DNA from: Clavaria fumosa | Taxonomy: Eukaryota; Basidiomycota; Agaricomycetes; Agaricales; Clavariaceae | Assembly (NCBI GenBank): GCA_951802425.1 | Contig: OX637801.1 | Location: forward strand, 2,170,001 to 2,234,000 | Reading direction: 5' to 3' | Length of the DNA stretch: 64,000 nucleotides | Shown: piece after piece, positions 21,649 to 34,095 of the stretch | How the letters are laid out: the number at the start of each line of letters is the position of its first letter | How positions within the stretch are numbered: the stretch's first letter is position 1 | Program-made: the position numbers and the translations under genes | Notes under the pieces: model-generated | What the model was told of the DNA's origin: nothing | The model's database searches: none | What the model saw: the letters and a program-made list of their open reading frames with translations, nothing else

Positions 21649-24534
21649 ATGACCAGCGCTCGCCGTGCTCGTTCGACTCGGAACCCTCAAGCTTTGCGCG
21701 ATGCTTCTGACACCGACACGGATCATGAAGCGACGCCAAAAGCACAGCGACGTGGCGTAAAGAAACGGCTCAGTGAGGTCTATCACCCAGAGCACGACAC
21801 CAGCTTCTCTCTAGAGTCGGGTCGGGTCCCGTTGCAGCCAGTCAACATCAATGATGACGCTGCGGAGCGGCGCAGGAGGAGAAAGAGCACCAAGTTTGAG
21901 AACGCTCAGGCAGGCCCATCGTCTGAAGGAATGAGCCAAGAATTGGATCCTACGGCTAGTCCTAGGGCGGCTCGTCAGAAACCGTTGGTATCTGTCGCAC
22001 CTCCTCAAGCCATCAACGTCCCTCTAGACGTCATGAGCTCTAACTTTGAGGAATGGATGAAAATGGCCACAGATAATGTGAGTGGCGGTTCTTGTGGTTG
22101 GGTTAGGTTCTGAACACATCAAACCTGACCAGAAAATCAATGCGGCCAATTCGTGGAATTTCGCTCTTATTGACTACTTTCATGACATGTCGTTACTCCG
22201 AAACAACTCGGACAACTCGATCAATTTCCAACGAGCATCTTGCACCCTCGATGGTTGTGTCAAGATCTGGACGAGTCGCGTAGACAGCGTGGGCACGGAG
22301 ACAGGAAAGCTGCTGAGCAATCTCGCTACCGAGGGAAACAATGAAGACGTAGAAGACTTGGACAATCCTGATGCGCAGGATCCAACACAACAACGTCGGC
22401 GCGCAAAAGTGCATCGCCCTGAATCGACGTTGGCCAAGAACGCCGCCCAGTTGCGCAGCAAAAAACTGGATCTGGAGTTCAGCGTGGACCCTCTATTTAG
22501 AAAAACTTGCGCGGACTTCGATGAGGGCGGTGCACAGGGATTGCTGATGAACCATCTCAGTCTGGCAATGGGCGCAGATGGTGGCATGAAAGTAGTCTTC
22601 GATGCCAGCGACTCAATTGGCAAAGTCACGGAAGAGGACGAGGTGGATGTACCGGAACCACAGGAAGATGTTGATCTGAGCCACTTACGCAGTCAGTGTT
22701 GTCATTAATTCCCCACAGGTTAGCCTTCTGACTTCCTTGTTATTCAGAGGAATTTCTGCCCGATTTGACTGTGTTGGACGGCAAAGCTATATCACATTCA
22801 CTGGCCAATTTTTCATTTTCGAAAGACGCGTATGTGTTAGATGAAACCACCTTCTTCCGAGAAGAGAGCCAGCAACCGGATGATGACGAAGTTGATGACG
22901 GGAGCACAGGTGGCGGCGATCCGACAGGCCCTCAGGACTTTGGTGGGCCTGTGGAGGACTTTTTCGTTGGTGATCAGGCAGTCGGTGACGAGTTCGGTGG
23001 GGCAGACGTTGACGAAGGCTTCGACGGTGGCGAAGGCGAAGACCCCGATTCGGTCGGTACCCCGGGCAACCCACCAGCTACTGGCGGCGACGTCGCTCCC
23101 TTCGATCCTCGTCGCATACCAAACGAGCGCGATTTGATCATGGCGATGACTGATGCAGACGGGGACGCAGGGATTCTTGACTACTTCGACCAAAACTTCC
23201 TCAAAAACTGGGCGGGTCCGGAGCATTGGAAACTAAGGAAAGTGGTGAGAAAACGTAAGCTCGTCTGCATTCCTCCTACGCAACTGCTAGCAACACTGAT
23301 GACTCGTAAAGCCGAAGCGGATCCTAATGCGCCGAAACCAAGACGAGAGAAAAAAGAAGCATTCAAAATCGATTTCTCCAGCGTCGAAAGCAAAGAACTG
23401 AAGGAAATTGAGACTGAGTTGTTTGCACCAATCACCAGGGGTGCAGGAATCAATCTCCCCAGCGCAACAGGCGCAAAATCAGGAAAAACAACTCGGGGCA
23501 AAAAGAGTAAGGCCAAAGCGGAAAAGCGAGATGACCACCTTTTGCCGGATGACATGCACTTCTCCAGCCGACAATTAGTCACGTTATTCCTAAAACCTAA
23601 ATTCTCGGTACGCCGTTCCTGTCTAGTCTAGACGTAACCCACTACGTTGGCTAACTTGCCTTATAGTGGAAGCTGCGCGGACAACGCATACGTCACGGTG
23701 CGGGCGGGAACGGCGAAGTCGATGAGAATTTTTGGGCGCAAGCCGCCGCCGATCAAGCTGTGGGACGGGCTGCGCAGGAAGAGGGTGACGAGAGTCAGTT
23801 GTCCTCATTCAGACTCGACCGATGAGTTAAACCAAAGCTTCACAACGCAGCTATCAACGGAGGCGCCATCCCATTCAATACACAATTCTTTCATGATGAT
23901 TACGATGATGGGCCTGGCTTCGATGACATGGATGATGGAGAGGCGGGCGCCTTGGGCATCCCGGAAGCCGACGGGGGCGAACAAGATCTGCTTGCGGCTA
24001 CGCAGGGTCTAACGCGCCGCGTCAGGCCTGAGTTCGTCAACTACGCGAAGCGTGCGAAGAGAGTGGACGTGCGAAAGCTGAAGGAAAATATCTGGAAAAG
24101 CTTGAACATTGTTGTTGAACAGCCGGAGAGACAGATGGTCAGGCGGTCTTTCTTATGCATTAGTCATTGTTTGCTGATTGAGAGGGATCTGAGAAGGCAC
24201 TGAGCGAGCTGCCACCATCGCTGACCGATCCGTCGGAGGCCCGCGGGTTCACTTCGGTGATGTCTGGGCTGGAGAAATCATATCCGAAAGACAAGCTGGA
24301 GGATATCAGCACGAGCTTCTGTTTCATATGCTTGCTTCATCTTGCGAACGAGCAAGGGCTGAGACTGGAGTCTGCAAAAGATCAGACCATGGGCGGGGAA
24401 GATGAGCAAGTTGATAAAAAACAAATTGGGTCTCTATGGGATCTTCAGGTGTGTACCCTTTGAATGCTCAAAGGGGTCTGAAACAGACTCGCCCGTAGGT
24501 ATACAGGGACCCGAATGCAACGCGAGCTGCTTGA
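21649..24534 (+). CDS. brn1: Condensin kleisin subunit Brn1/CAP-H
   Basis: Brn1 is the kleisin that closes the Smc2-Smc4 ring of condensin for mitotic chromosome compaction. Seven exons (21649-22077, 22133-22691, 22748-23607, 23667-23784, 23851-24137, 24194-24448, 24499-24534) sum to 2544 nt (847 residues). The N-terminal kleisin region includes NFEEWMKMATDN followed by KINAANSWNFALIDYF, the conserved Smc2-binding helix. A central acidic, Gly/Asp-rich linker follows, then FDQNFLKNWAGPEHWKL. The C-terminal winged helix ends with STSFCFICLLHLANEQGLRL and the conserved WDLQVYRDP tail. The intron at 23785-23850 is inferred because it removes an in-frame stop and keeps frame. The start ATG was chosen after a spurious upstream in-frame ATG at 21610. 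Confidence 0.92.
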
Positions 24535-24799
24535 GCTGGTCCACAGATAACCCCAACTTATAGAATTCTAACCCACAAGGACACATGTCGTGATTTTGCA
24601 TGAATTAAACCTGGTGGCAAGACTTTTATCTTCGCTCGATCGGTTGATAGTGCACAGGCTATCGCGTTTAGGCAGAAGAATGGTGTATTTATAAGAGAGA
24701 CAGACACTAGGGCTACAGCGAGGTCATTGTGAAGATACAGGCGAATCTATTGAAACACGTGTGGTTCGGGGTTCTAACGAAACTCGGGAAAAAAGGCTC

Positions 24800-25202
24800 T
24801 CAACGCAGGCTCACTTTTTTCGAACACGCTAACCAGAGCCTTTCATGACATTTCGACGTTCGGTGGCTCAGCCTGACGAACTCGTCGAATGCCTTCTGGG
24901 AAACTTCGAGCATGCCATCTGAGGGTTGCGAGGGGCAACCATCGCCAACGACGGTCAAAATAGCAGAGGATGGGATGCGTGCGGGGGCGTCTTGCGCGAG
25001 GAAGAGGCCGTTTCCAAAGGGGCTATAGACGTCCACCTCAAGCGAGCGGTCGCTCCGCGTGTACGAGCGGGCTGTGGTGGCAACAGGGACATTTTTGTCT
25101 CTTTAGTACCACGGCCATTGAACAGGGATGAGGGGTGATCTAACCTTGTACTAGCTTGACCTGATGGGATACTATCGCGAAGGCGACGGTTCCGTGCTCC
25201 AT
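24800..25202 (-). CDS. Small hypothetical protein, two exons
   Basis: Exons 25202-25145 and 25071-24800 (intron GTTAGA..CACAG, 73 nt) give a frame of about 109 residues. The sequence contains SYTRSDRSLEVDVYSPFGNGLF and a C-terminal KAFDEFVRLSHRTSKCHERLW. I recognise no family and no signal peptide or membrane segment. It converges with brn1 (265-bp gap). Support is limited to a clean splice and an open frame, so it may not be a gene. Confidence 0.35.
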
Positions 25203-25978
25203 GTTCTCAAAAAATGGTTGTTGGGGTAAGTGATAGGCGTTTGAATAATCGAAGGGCGAGAAAATAGGGAGCGAGGCACAAGGGGGAGGGGAGATACAGT
25301 GTGCAAGACACAGCAGTTCGCTGGCAGCGTGAGTCGAGTGTCTTGGAAGAGAAGAGCGACTGAAAACCGTCTTTTATAAGACCTCTGCAGCAGTAGACAT
25401 TCATCCCAGTTGAGCCTCGAGCATGTTCACCACTTTCTCACTGCGGCTTGTGGTGGACTGGTTGCCATGGGACATGGCTAACAAAGACAACAGACAAGAC
25501 GCCTTGCGATAGAGACCGACGCACACACAGATGGCGAGGAACAATAGCAAATAACAAAAGCGGACAAAGAGCTTTGTGCAGGGTCGAACATCCCACATTT
25601 GGCAGGCGTTGAGTTCGGCTCCTCTGCTCCCGCCTATGTCCACGACAGCCTCTTCTTCACTAAATGCTCTTGTCTGCACTCAACACAAAAGAAAAAGTGC
25701 GTTCGCATTATTCTGTTCGGAGTCAATGGGTTGAAACAGTGGACCAAAATGTGGAGCAACACAACTGCACAACGCTGTCAAGCCGTTGGCACTTCACCCC
25801 AGATGCAAAGGCTGTTCCAATTGATGTAATGCGCCACTCAAAGTCCGTTCAGAGAATGCTGTACGCACAAAGGGAATATCCTTAAACTTCGCGGGTTCTT
25901 TGGTCTCGAGCGGTCCCGCACGTTTCTTCCCTCAGTCACGACCCTTGCTTCTTTGGCTAAAAACACTCATTCCCAAAG
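25203..25978. other. Intergenic stretch with one short membrane-like frame
   Basis: A 92-codon minus-strand frame (25679-25401) contains a hydrophobic run around VRFCYLLLFLAICVCVGLY that could be a membrane helix. It has no homology cue and no splicing support. The rest of the stretch shows nothing. Confidence 0.3.
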
Positions 25979-28334
25979 ATGTCTGGTACATCTGCCACCT
26001 TTAGCGCCGGGGGCGACTTTCACCTTTCTTCTGGGACTCCAGCTGGTTTCTTTCGCTCTGATGATGAGCGATACATCGTACCGCACGATGTCAACTTCCA
26101 CTCGTATGACACGAGCACTTCTAGGCTGGCACCATCCTCTCCGAGTATCCGATTCCCTTTAGACGTGAACGATGATTCAGGGCGCTGGTGTTCAACAGCA
26201 AAAGATTCCCTCCAGTCGACATACCTTGATGACACGGATTCTCTAATGAACTTATTTCCAACTGACGAAATAGAGGCAATTTATTCAAACAATTCGGTGA
26301 TAATACGAGACGAGCCACGACATAGTTCCTTGATTGCACCATGCGCTGGCGACGAGACCTTCCACTCTCCCGTGCAGCCCACGGCTCCCCCTCCAACTTC
26401 GCCCCTTCGTGCTATAAATGACGATTTAGACCTCGATGCCCTAGCTCAAGGCATTGCAAGTGAGCAAGAGGAGACTCCTGTGCGTCGGTTCGTATGCGGT
26501 ATTGCACATAGATTTGACGTTCCGTTGCAGCCACTTTCATCTTTTCTTGGTTCTCCTCCCTCGAGTGATGTAGAGAGAGGCGAATTTCAGGACGATTATC
26601 GAGAGTGCGAGAACCCGCTTCGCGATTTCAGTAATACCAGAGAGCCGTGCAATTCCCCGGAACAGTCACGATTCCGTTCGATCGATGAACTTTGGAGATA
26701 TGTCGAAATCGGTCAACAAGACGATATTGTAGGTGACACCTTTTCAATGAAATTGTCGCTTCTCATTTTCCAACACAGATTTCAACGTTTCCCGACAATC
26801 GCAATATTGAGGGCGGCCTACAAAGTATTAACAACGTTCCTCAAAGTTATAATGAAACGGATTACTCGCTTCGCTGGGCCCTGGCAAACCCGGCCGCTCA
26901 GTTACACCACCTAACGGAGGCGTTCCCCGAGAATTATTTACAGAGGCAACAAGCCCAATTACGGGGTCTTTCTGACGGTATCGTAAATGGAGGTTCTGGG
27001 CAGGTCGTGAGTTCGCTTGCGGTGACGTTGCTGAAGAAATTAAAGCCTTCATGGTAGTCAACAATGCCTTCTCCTTCCTTCCATAACCCTCGGGCAAGCG
27101 AAGCTTACGAGCTAGGGTTTGGTACTCCCCCAGAAAGTATTGGCGTGTGTCCGTCTGTGAGGCTGTTACAGCCTATCCCTCTTCCGCCGCACCATATCTG
27201 TGCAAGCGAGGCGGAACTACAAGGAAATGTCAGGGGCGAAGAAATTGTGAGTGAGTTCTCTTACCACTGGTCGACACTAAGTGATTTCCTTGTGTAGCCA
27301 GCGATCGGAACCCTTATTCATACTGCTAAAATGGGACGTAATTCGCATGTATCCATCGGCGGAGAAATCGAACACGTAGAAAATCTTTCCCTTCAACAAT
27401 GGCAGACGGATAATACTTCTGTGCAGCCAAGAGTTTCACTTGTCGATGAAATTAACGCGAACCAAGCTAGATTTAACGATTATTGCCTACGACTGGTCTT
27501 CAACCGGATACCATCTGTCCCAAGGAACGACATGCCCGTGCGTATGCCTCCTTGACTACCTCACGCACCGACAAAAACTAAATCGGCCATGATATCCACA
27601 TCTTGGCTGTCAAAAAAGAGCATGACTTCAGCTCAACAAGCGCGTTTGTTCGTCTGGATGCAAGAAACGGCTGACAACAACCGTGGTTACGGACCATTCG
27701 TGCCCCAGAGAGTATACGAGTCGAAGCAGGGGTCCACGCTTCTCATGGAGCCTATCGTGTTCCACGTCAAGGGCGCTTTAGAGCCGGGCATCCCACTGAA
27801 TCAAGCGCTGAGCCCGACATTGCTGAATATTCACAAGGAGCGGCTGGCGCACGGAGAGGAGCAGGCCTTCAAGCAAAGTGTGAAGAAAGTTACATTTAGA
27901 ATTGAGGTAAGGCCTCGATTGCTTTTTTTTTGGCTTGCGTTGTTTTCTTATTGATGGGCGGATCGCTCTCTTGTCATTGTCAGTGGCCAGGTTACTGCTC
28001 TTATTCTCAACAACTTCCGACGTGGGACTGGGTGGCACCGCCGCACCCTATTACGATGTCCAAACTCACTACAGACATCGCTAGAAAAGTCGACAAATTC
28101 ATCAAGGTACGGACTCATTTAGCTTTGAACAAATCATTTCAATACCCCAAATAGCATATAGTAAAAACTGGCACCAAATGTTCAGAAGAACGATGGAAAG
28201 TGGGTGGATCGGGCATCGGGTGCGAGAAATTGATTATAGTCAGCCTCCACCAAATGGCGCGAGGAAGCTGGCAGCCACAGCTTCGACTGAACCAGTGCCT
28301 CTGGCCGAGCAACGACGCGATGACCCAGTCATGA
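25979..28334 (+). CDS. Hypothetical multi-exon protein with C-terminal GSWQP motif
   Basis: Exon 1 (25979-26728) encodes a Ser/Asp/Pro-rich region with no recognised fold. A clean intron (26729-26778) leads to a second segment (26779-27003) containing NETDYSLRWALANPAAQ. The frame between 27004 and about 27115 is unclear: the best phase-0 junction implies an unusually long ~110-nt intron. Later segments include PAIGTLIHTAKMGRNSHVSIGGE (about 27299-27370) and an ordered-looking C-terminal domain (about 27640-28334) with TWDWVAPP, KLTTDIARKVDKFI and SLHQMARGSWQPQLRLN. I do not know the function. It may be a fungus-specific family. Boundaries in the middle are uncertain. Confidence 0.55.
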
Positions 28335-28773
28335 TCGCGCTTGAACAAATACCCTTCATAGAAGGTGAGCAGATAGAGCGTGTAATCGATAAAATGTTAT
28401 GCCTCTCATGACTGCGCATCTACCAATTCAGCTCCCTTCTTGGTAGCGCAGGCTCATGGACGATAACATTGGAATTTATATCCCGGATGACCATTCCTTT
28501 CATTACTGCAATATTACCTTATTTCCCAAGAGTCTTTCTTGTATCTTTAGGACGCGATGAGTCGCGTGTTCGCTGTATATAACGAACTCCGTACCATTAG
28601 AACAACCGATTAGCTAACTTTTATTATTACACGTTGCGATATACAAGAAATGCTGAGGGACATCGCTTTCACGCTACAAGGCCGCGCAAAAATTCAAAAA
28701 GGAGAGGCGCACGTGATCACCGACGTTACATAAGGATATCTCATGGTTCGGCCGCTCTCCACTGTCCGCGACC

Positions 28774-30432
28774 ATGTCATCGCTGGACGGTGCGCTTCAA
28801 GAACCCACCGCGCTCAACCCGCCTCCGTTGGCTAGCGCGGCGACCCAACTGCGAAATGACCCTTCAGCTGATCCAACTGAAGAGGTGGACGATGATCTCT
28901 TCGGACACGACCAGGATGTGGTGGCGCCTAAGCTTGACGAGCGGTGCGCCTCGGCACGTCTCAGCTTCAGCCCATTCAGTTCACTCATTGCCTCGCATTT
29001 TGTTCGCCTTGTTCTTGTCTTCTCAACCAAAAACGAAATCAATAAAGCGATACCTCAACACCTCGACACCCGTTGGAGTACGACGAAGACGAGCAACCCC
29101 CCGACGAAGAGATTATACAACGCAAGGAAGCTTATGTTGCGATACCAAAAATTCCTGCTCCTCGCAGACCCAACGGCGAGGTGTGTCGTTTTCAACTCTC
29201 TTCCATAACAACTGACCTCAACACCACTACAGACCTGGGTCATGCGCATGCCCAATTTCGTTGGTATGGAAGCCAGACCGTTCCATCCGTACTACACTTT
29301 TATGCAATCCGACCACCAAAACCTCCTTGAAACGGAGAACAGCGTGTCCGTCAAACTCAAAACCTACCATACCGTCCGCTGGAGGTGGATCAAGGATGCC
29401 ACAGGCCAGTCCGTGCGTGGCCTCTCTCCTGTGTGTCCTTTTTTTACCTGATGCGATGGCGCGCAGCAACGCCAAACCAACACACGGATTATTCGCTGGT
29501 CCGATGGGTCCCTCAGTCTCCGCCTGGGCAAGGAACTATTCGACATGAACCAAACCGTCGACGCGTCAGGGCTGACTCCCCGCCAATCCTTCGGCAGCCT
29601 GCAGCCGTCGCAGGGCGCGTCGCAATCGCAATCGCAGACGCCACCCCTTTCGCAATCCTCCGGCTCGGCCAAGTCGCAGGGGCTCACGTACCTTGTCGCG
29701 CAGCACCCGCGCGCGCAGGTCCTGCAGGTCGAGTCTGTCATCACGGGACACATGACGCTCAACCCAACTGGGATGGACACGACCACGCACCGGATGCTCG
29801 TGCGCGCGGTGAGCCAGCGGCACAACAAGCCCGCGCGCCTGCGCATGGCACCGGACCCGAAGATGGACCCGGAGCGCGAGAAGCAAGAGCTGATGCGGCT
29901 CAGCGCGAAGAAGGCGAAGAAGAAGGCAGAGGAGGACGGGCTCGGCGGACGCCGACGCCGCGCGGGACACTCGAGGAAGAGGGGGACCCAGGGTGTCTGG
30001 AGCGACGACGAAGACGATGGCGGGCCGCGCGACCTCGGCGTATCCGAGGAAGAGGGTGGGCCCGATGGGAGTCCGCGGAAGAAGCGGAGGGGCGGCGACC
30101 GCGAGGCCAAGGAGGGTGCAGAGTACCAAGAAGATGATTTCCTTGTTGCTGACTCGACGGACGAGGACCATGAAGGCCGGAAGGGCCGGAAGGCGCGCGA
30201 GGAGGAAGAGGAGGATCCGCTCGAGCAGCTGGAGATGAAGATCGAGTCACAGGAGCGGCGGCGCAAGCGCGAGATGGGTGAGCACACCGCAGCCGCGGGA
30301 GGACGTAAGGACACGGAGGACGACATGGATGTGGAGAGCGAAGAGGACGAAGTCCCGGTGCGTCGGACTGGGGCAGGCAGCCGGAAGAAGAAACGGGTGG
30401 TTGGGGATGACGACGATGACGATTATCGGTAG
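28774..30432 (+). CDS. leo1: Leo1, Paf1-complex subunit
   Basis: Leo1 is part of the Paf1 complex that travels with RNA polymerase II and promotes histone modification during elongation. Four exons (28774-28943, 29048-29180, 29233-29412, 29467-30432) sum to 1449 nt (482 residues). An acidic N-terminus precedes the Leo1 core: RMPNFVGMEARPFHP, TVRWRWIKD and NTRIIRWSDGSLSLRLGKELFD, which pair with Paf1 in known structures. LTYLVAQH..ITGHMTLNPTGM follows, then ARLRMAPDPKMDPEREK. The C-terminal third is highly charged and disordered, with alternating Glu/Asp and Lys/Arg blocks, and ends in an Asp run. The first intron (104 nt) is about twice the local norm. The gene converges with the ataxin-10 homologue. 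Confidence 0.93.
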
Positions 30433-30539
30433 AGGTTATGCTATTACATTCGAAAAAACAAAGACGGTGTTCGTGAAATTACTACGAGATGTAACCCGCA
30501 ACCCCCGGTTTATCCAAATACCCAAAAAGATTCCTCTAT

Positions 30540-33101
30540 TCACCCCTGTACCGCTCTCAGAGACTCCACCACTGCCTGGTTATCCGTATTACCGTCGAGC
30601 AGGTTTCTCAGCGTGAGAATCGCGTGCTCCTTCAAATCTACGGAGGGACATCAGCGTCGTTTCTGATAAGAAAAGGACGCATCATACAAGGATTCCGCTC
30701 GTCAACGACACACTGCTCGAGCACCACGCGTATGCCGCCGCAGACCCTCACGCGGTCCTGGATTTCCTTGTTCGAGTGGCACAGGATGCCAAGCAACCGG
30801 ACCAGGTCTCGCTTGAGGTAGGAAAAGCCCGGGTTGCTGCTCACGGCGTCGGCCGTGCCGGGGGGAGGTGTGCGTGGCGTCGTCACGGGTTTGCCGAACC
30901 GGATGCGCGGTAGAAACTGGTCCACGAGGCGGAGCAACTCTAACAGAGGAAGAAGGAAAGAAAGCACGACAAAAGGGATCAGCTTTTTCTCCACAGGCAA
31001 GTAGCACAAACCCCCAAGAGGGGACCCACCGATAAGATGCTCGACGACGCCACGGTCATCGGGGAGGGGGCCCGTCATCGCTCCGCACACGAGCGCGCGG
31101 ATCTCGCGCCCCGAGACGCGGGGCGCCCCGGCCCGCCGGCGTTCCTCCTCCTCTTCCGTAATCCACCCGCTCTCGTCGTCACCTAGCCGGTCTACGCCGC
31201 GGCGCTCCCGGTCTCCGCCTCTGTCCTTGTCCTTGAGTTTATCTTTATCTTTAACTTTGTCCTTATCTTTGTCCGTGCCCCTGGGCGACGGCGCGGGGCC
31301 GTTGTGGGAGGAATACGAACCATACCCACCGCTGACGTCGTCGTCGTTGTGGTTGGCGCTGGCACCGCTGCTGCCGCCATTGCTGCCGTTGTGCGCCGTG
31401 TGTGCGTCGAGCGAGAGCGAGATGATGCACTGAGTCACAAGCACGAGCGCCTCGCACACCTTGGGCAGGCGCAGGTCCACCTCACCCGCAGCAACAGCAG
31501 TGCCGTTATCACCCACGACCTCGCGGGACCCGCCGTTCCAAATAGCGTCCGCCTCGCCGAGGGCCGTGCGCAGCGAGTCCTGCGCCCACCCCGCGAGGTG
31601 GAGGAATGCCTTCGCGAGCATCGCGGCGAGCTTCGGCTTGCGGCGGCCGCTGAGCCCGGTCGGTGCCGCCGTTGCCGTGGTAGCGATGGTGGAGGCAGTG
31701 GTGGGGGTCGTGCGGGCGGTGCCTGCGGAGCCGCCTTCTACATCGGCGGACTGGAGGTACGAGTCGAGCAGCTTGAGGAGCGTCGTTTGGTGTGGTGTGA
31801 TGGGCTCGTTTGGGCTGGGGATTTGGGGTGAGGGAAGGAGGATGAATGGGGAGGAGAGAAGGGGGAAGGGGACACGCACAGGGTGAGTTTGGCGTAGAGC
31901 TTTGGGGTGAGGCCGAACTCTGTGATACGGGTGAAAATGCTGTACCTGGGCGCGCTACCGCTCAGGCCTGGCCGGCTGGGAATGAAGGAAGGGGAGGAGG
32001 GACGCACCCGATGTCGAACGCGCGCCCGCCGTCGCCGTCCTCGGGGACGTCGTACAGCGCAAGGAGGCAGTCGAGGAGATGCCCGCAGACGCGTGTGCCC
32101 ACGGGGGTCGAGGCTAGTTGTGCGCTGGGCAAAGAAAAATAGATAAAGGGAGTATGTTGAGCATGGAGATCGCGGTGAGGAAGGGAGGGGGACACACGCT
32201 CGCCGCTTGCTACGGTGTATGCAGTTGGTGATGAAGATAAGCGTGGCGAGAAGGGTGCCCTGATCGGGCGAGGCCAGAAGCCGTCTGTTCTGATTCCGGA
32301 GGGGTCAGCGTCGGTTCGGGGGGGGGGCGGCGCGCCTTCTTCGGCGGGCAAGGAAAGATCATGGAGACAGAAACACGCACATCAGGATAAGCTGCTCTTC
32401 GGGCAGCGCCATGTACGTGTTCCAGAGCTTTCCGAGGAGGGGGTCATTGCAGGTGACGATGTTGGAGAGGGCCTGGGTGAGGAGGCGGGTGAGCACGTAA
32501 CCTGTCCGGTTGGGGTCAGTATTCTAGAGCAGCAAGGAATAGAAGGAGAGGACTCGCCTTGCTCGTCCTGCAATGACACGAAAGACGTCTGGATGTGCAG
32601 GATTCTGCGAATGTCAGGCTCAACTTCGCTTTCTCAGTCGTGAGTGAACACGCAAAGAGACAGAATCAGGTACTGGTGGCTTACAAAGTCTGGGCCTGGT
32701 TCTCGATGACGCCCGCGACGAGGTTCCGCGTGAAGCGCGCGAGTGAGACAGCGAGACGGTGTACGCCCGCTAGACGGTCCTCCGCGCTAGCAGCAGTGAC
32801 AGCCCCTTCGCCGCTTCCAGTTCCGGCTCCTGAATAGCGGGCGTACTCCTCGGCGGTGCGCCGCCAAAGCGTCCTCAGTGCGGACCAGAACCCGAGGTCT
32901 GCCGCGCCGAGAGACCGCCTACGTGCCAGCGACGAGTGTCAACCCGTTGAGTAATGCGAGAAAAAGAGCGAGGACGCACCTGAACTCGTCGCTGCGCCCG
33001 AGTTTGCGGGAGAGGACGTCCAGGCGGTCGGTAAGCGCTAAGACCTGACCTGCCTTTGCAACGTCTAGGGCCTGTATGGCGTCGAGCAACGTCGTGTCCA
33101 T
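30540..33101 (-). CDS. CTR86: Ataxin-10 / Ctr86 homologue
   Basis: This is a cytosolic armadillo-like protein. The yeast homologue Ctr86 is essential and poorly characterised; human ataxin-10 affects cytokinesis. Exon 1 starts at 33101 (MDTTLLDAIQALD) and joins ADLGFWSALRTLWRRTAEEY through a GTGCGT..TAG intron. Several helical segments with short introns follow across 32900-31900. The longest exon (within 31850-30700) carries a Ser/Gly/Asp/Lys low-complexity insert. The C-terminal ataxin-10 signature is FSYLKRDLVRLLGILCH..VQDRVR-type, here with DRVRVCGGIRVVLEQC and DERNP. A last intron (about 30706-30655) joins Y to LKEHAILTLRNLLDGN, and translation stops at 30540. The start codon lies 115 bp from the divergent vma12 start, suggesting a shared promoter. 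Confidence 0.85.
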
Positions 33102-33216
33102 GTCTGTCCTGTACGCATGAATTTGCCCCTACAAAACTTGTGATTTAGCCTACTCAGTTTGTAAACACCACACACACTGCTGACACTACATCGCTTACAG
33201 CAGCACAGCCACAACC

Positions 33217-34095
33217 ATGACCTCTCTCACAACCGTTTCACTCTCGCCCTACCTCCGTGCTCTCCTTGACCCTCTCCCGCCACTCCTCCCAAAACACCTG
33301 CACGATCAGCTACTCCCCTACCTCTCTAACCACGACGTCGACACAATCCCTTACCCGCTTCTCCTAGCCATATCCAAGTGGGCCCGCACTACCGATGACC
33401 AACACATACGCGGTACGCGGTACACCATGGTGTCTCTTCTCGCGGGATGTGTCACCTCCCCGGGCAGTGCGTTAGCGCCCCCTCCACAGTCATTACCGCA
33501 GATGCAGGCCCGGCGGAGAATGGAGGATCGCCGTGCTCTCGGGGCAATCATCAACGCTGTCTTCAGCGTCGTCGCGAGCGGCGTCGCAGCGTGGGTTGTT
33601 GCGGGCGGTAGAGCGTGGGCCGTCGAGTGGGTACGTCCTCACGTTTCACGCCATATTATTTAGGCTCAGTCCGATACTAAACGAATCCTATTCAATTCCT
33701 TTTGTACCATACAGAAAATGCTCTTCGCACTCGGTGCCGCGCTCCTCGTCGCGCTTGCGGAGGGCGCACTGTTCGTCACATGGCAAGTCAAGAAGGACGC
33801 CACTGGGGCTAGGAATCACCGCAGCAGCGGCAGCGGCAATAGACGACGCGTCGCTGCTGCTGCAATCAGACATAAAAAGAACGATGATGACACCAACGGG
33901 GCGACACGCAGGGACGAGACACAGCCCTTCCACCCGTCCCTGCGCCAACGTGTCCACGTGGGCCCGCTCACGGGTATCGAGGCGACCAAGACTCTGGCAG
34001 CATCATCTCAGGTGGCGGACGCGCGGCTGCCCCCGCCCCCGCCGTCATTGAAGCAGGCATCGGAGGTGGCGTCCACCAGCCCAGCACGCGCATGA
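33217..34095 (+). CDS. vma12: ER V-ATPase assembly factor, Vma12/TMEM199 type
   Basis: Vma12 sits in the ER membrane with Vma22 and helps assemble the V0 sector of the vacuolar proton pump. Exons 33217-33630 and 33715-34095 sum to 795 nt (264 residues). The conserved core is RALGAIINAVFSVVASGVAAWVV followed by an aromatic WAVEW turn and the second membrane helix MLFALGAALLVALAEGALFV. This two-helix hairpin is typical of the family. The C-terminus is charged and longer than usual. Its last ~43 codons overlap the 3' coding end of the Nudix gene on the other strand (33968-34095). A shorter transcript end or an unseen intron could alter the tail. Confidence 0.82.

Noticed and set aside
25401..25679. 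92-codon frame with a possible membrane helix
   Set aside because: No splice support, no homology cue, and overlapping frames of similar length; noted only in the stretch description.
29364..30326. 320-codon minus-strand frame over leo1
   Set aside because: It is Ser/Arg/Pro-rich antisense of the charged Leo1 tail; the plus strand has the family motifs.
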